NCBI GenBank assembly: GCA_947446835.1
Contig: CANFHS010000127.1
Coordinates: 1-6,947 of the forward strand
Direction of reading: 5' to 3'
DNA: 6,947 nt
DNA from: Bacteriovoracaceae bacterium
GTDB taxonomy: Bacteria; Bdellovibrionota; UBA1018
The notes below the pieces were generated by a model. That model was given only the letters and a program-made list of their open reading frames with translations. It was not told where the DNA came from and did not search any database. Both the position numbers and the translations under genes were made by a program. Positions within the stretch are counted from its first letter, which is position 1. Each line of letters begins with the position of its first letter. Positions 6,736-6,947 of this stretch are shown piece after piece.

Positions 6736-6744
6736 TGCTAGAAT
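6736..6744 (+). promoter_or_regulatory. Extended -10 promoter element for the pilin-like gene
   Basis: TGCTAGAAT matches the extended -10 form and ends 6 bases before ATG 6751. The expected transcription start coincides with the A of that ATG, implying a leaderless mRNA. No TTGACA-like -35 lies at the usual distance. Inferred from sequence only. Confidence 0.5.
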
Positions 6745-6750
6745 CGCAAC

Positions 6751-6942
6751 ATGAGGGGGCGTTTCGGCAACGAATCGGGTCAGGCGGTCGTCGAGTACAT
6801 CTTGATGCTCGTCGTGGCGCTTTCCATCGTGGTCGGCATTTCCAAGGGGATGCGAGGCAGCCTGATGGGCCTCTGGAAGTCGCTGACCCAGGAAGTTTCG
6901 GCTGCTTGCCCTGGCTGCCCGCCTCCGCGTGAAGGCGGCTGA
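6751..6942 (+). CDS. Small pilin-like protein with class III (type IV pilin-like) signal
   Basis: This is a 63-residue protein with a short, charged leader MRGRFGNESG, then QAVVEYILMLVVALSIVVGI. The G10|Q11 junction, the glutamate at +5 (E15) followed by tyrosine, and a roughly 18-residue hydrophobic helix are the hallmarks of class III signal peptides and Flp-like pilins, which are cut by a prepilin peptidase and assembled into a surface or periplasmic filament. After the helix come about 20 polar residues and a tail with C53-P-G-C56 followed by three prolines. The start is ATG 6751: the frame has a TAG at 6739-6741, and no other start precedes the leader. There is no Shine-Dalgarno at a usable distance. 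No tad or pil assembly genes are in the window. A small non-pilin membrane protein is possible, but the leader pattern argues for the pilin class. Confidence 0.75.
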   Translation: MRGRFGNESGQAVVEYILMLVVALSIVVGISKGMRGSLMGLWKSLTQEVSAACPGCPPPREGG

Positions 6943-6947
6943 AGCCC

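Larger units (their letters stand above)
6713..6744. repeat. Inverted repeat in the divergent intergenic region
   Basis: ATTCTACCA (6713-6721) and TGCTAGAAT (6736-6744) are inverted copies matching at 8 of 9 positions, separated by 14 bases. The arms coincide with the two -10 elements, so the dyad may simply be a symmetric bidirectional promoter; binding of a dimeric regulator is the alternative. Confidence 0.6.

Overview
The window is a GC-rich, gene-dense bacterial segment. Most codons end in G or C, and there is no gene-free stretch longer than 43 bases. No RNA gene, CRISPR array, insertion sequence or rho-independent terminator was seen. The sequence does not identify the organism. Histidine-degradation genes placed behind fmt-rpe, a pilin-like class III signal protein, and a TlpA/PAP2 pair would fit a GC-rich member of the old Deltaproteobacteria (Bdellovibrionota, Myxococcota and relatives) or another GC-rich Gram-negative phylum. 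This placement is a guess.

Positions 1-5512 hold five genes on the + strand, packed like one transcription unit. They are the 3' end of fmt (methionyl-tRNA formyltransferase), rpe (ribulose-phosphate 3-epimerase), hutH (histidine ammonia-lyase), hutU (urocanase) and hutI (imidazolonepropionase). Junctions are a 4-base ATGA overlap, then gaps of 3, 20 and 12 bases. The three hut genes encode the consecutive steps histidine -> urocanate -> imidazolonepropionate -> N-formimino-L-glutamate. The genes that would finish the pathway (hutG or hutF plus a deformylase) and a hut regulator are not in the window. No promoter is visible between rpe and hutH, so the hut genes may be read from the housekeeping fmt-rpe transcript.

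Positions 5473-6707 hold two genes on the - strand, convergent with hutI and overlapping its 3' end by 40 bases. The promoter-proximal gene encodes a membrane-anchored TlpA/ResA-type thioredoxin-fold protein with a CxxC site. Its stop codon overlaps, as ATGA, the start of a multi-spanning PAP2-superfamily protein that resembles the Aur1/PAP2_3 branch.

Positions 6708-6750 are a 43-base divergent intergenic region. It contains an inverted pair of TGnTAGAAT sequences that look like extended -10 promoter elements, each ending only 5-6 bases before the start codon it faces. This suggests that both divergent genes are transcribed as leaderless mRNAs. The gene on the + side (6751-6942) encodes a 63-residue pilin-like protein with a class III (type IV pilin-like) signal and a Cys-Pro-Gly-Cys tail.

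Most of the window is ordinary metabolism with confidently recognised families. The most interesting parts are the mirrored promoter region, the pilin with its CPGC tail beside a thioredoxin-like gene, the atypical PAP2 protein, and the attachment of hut genes to fmt-rpe.
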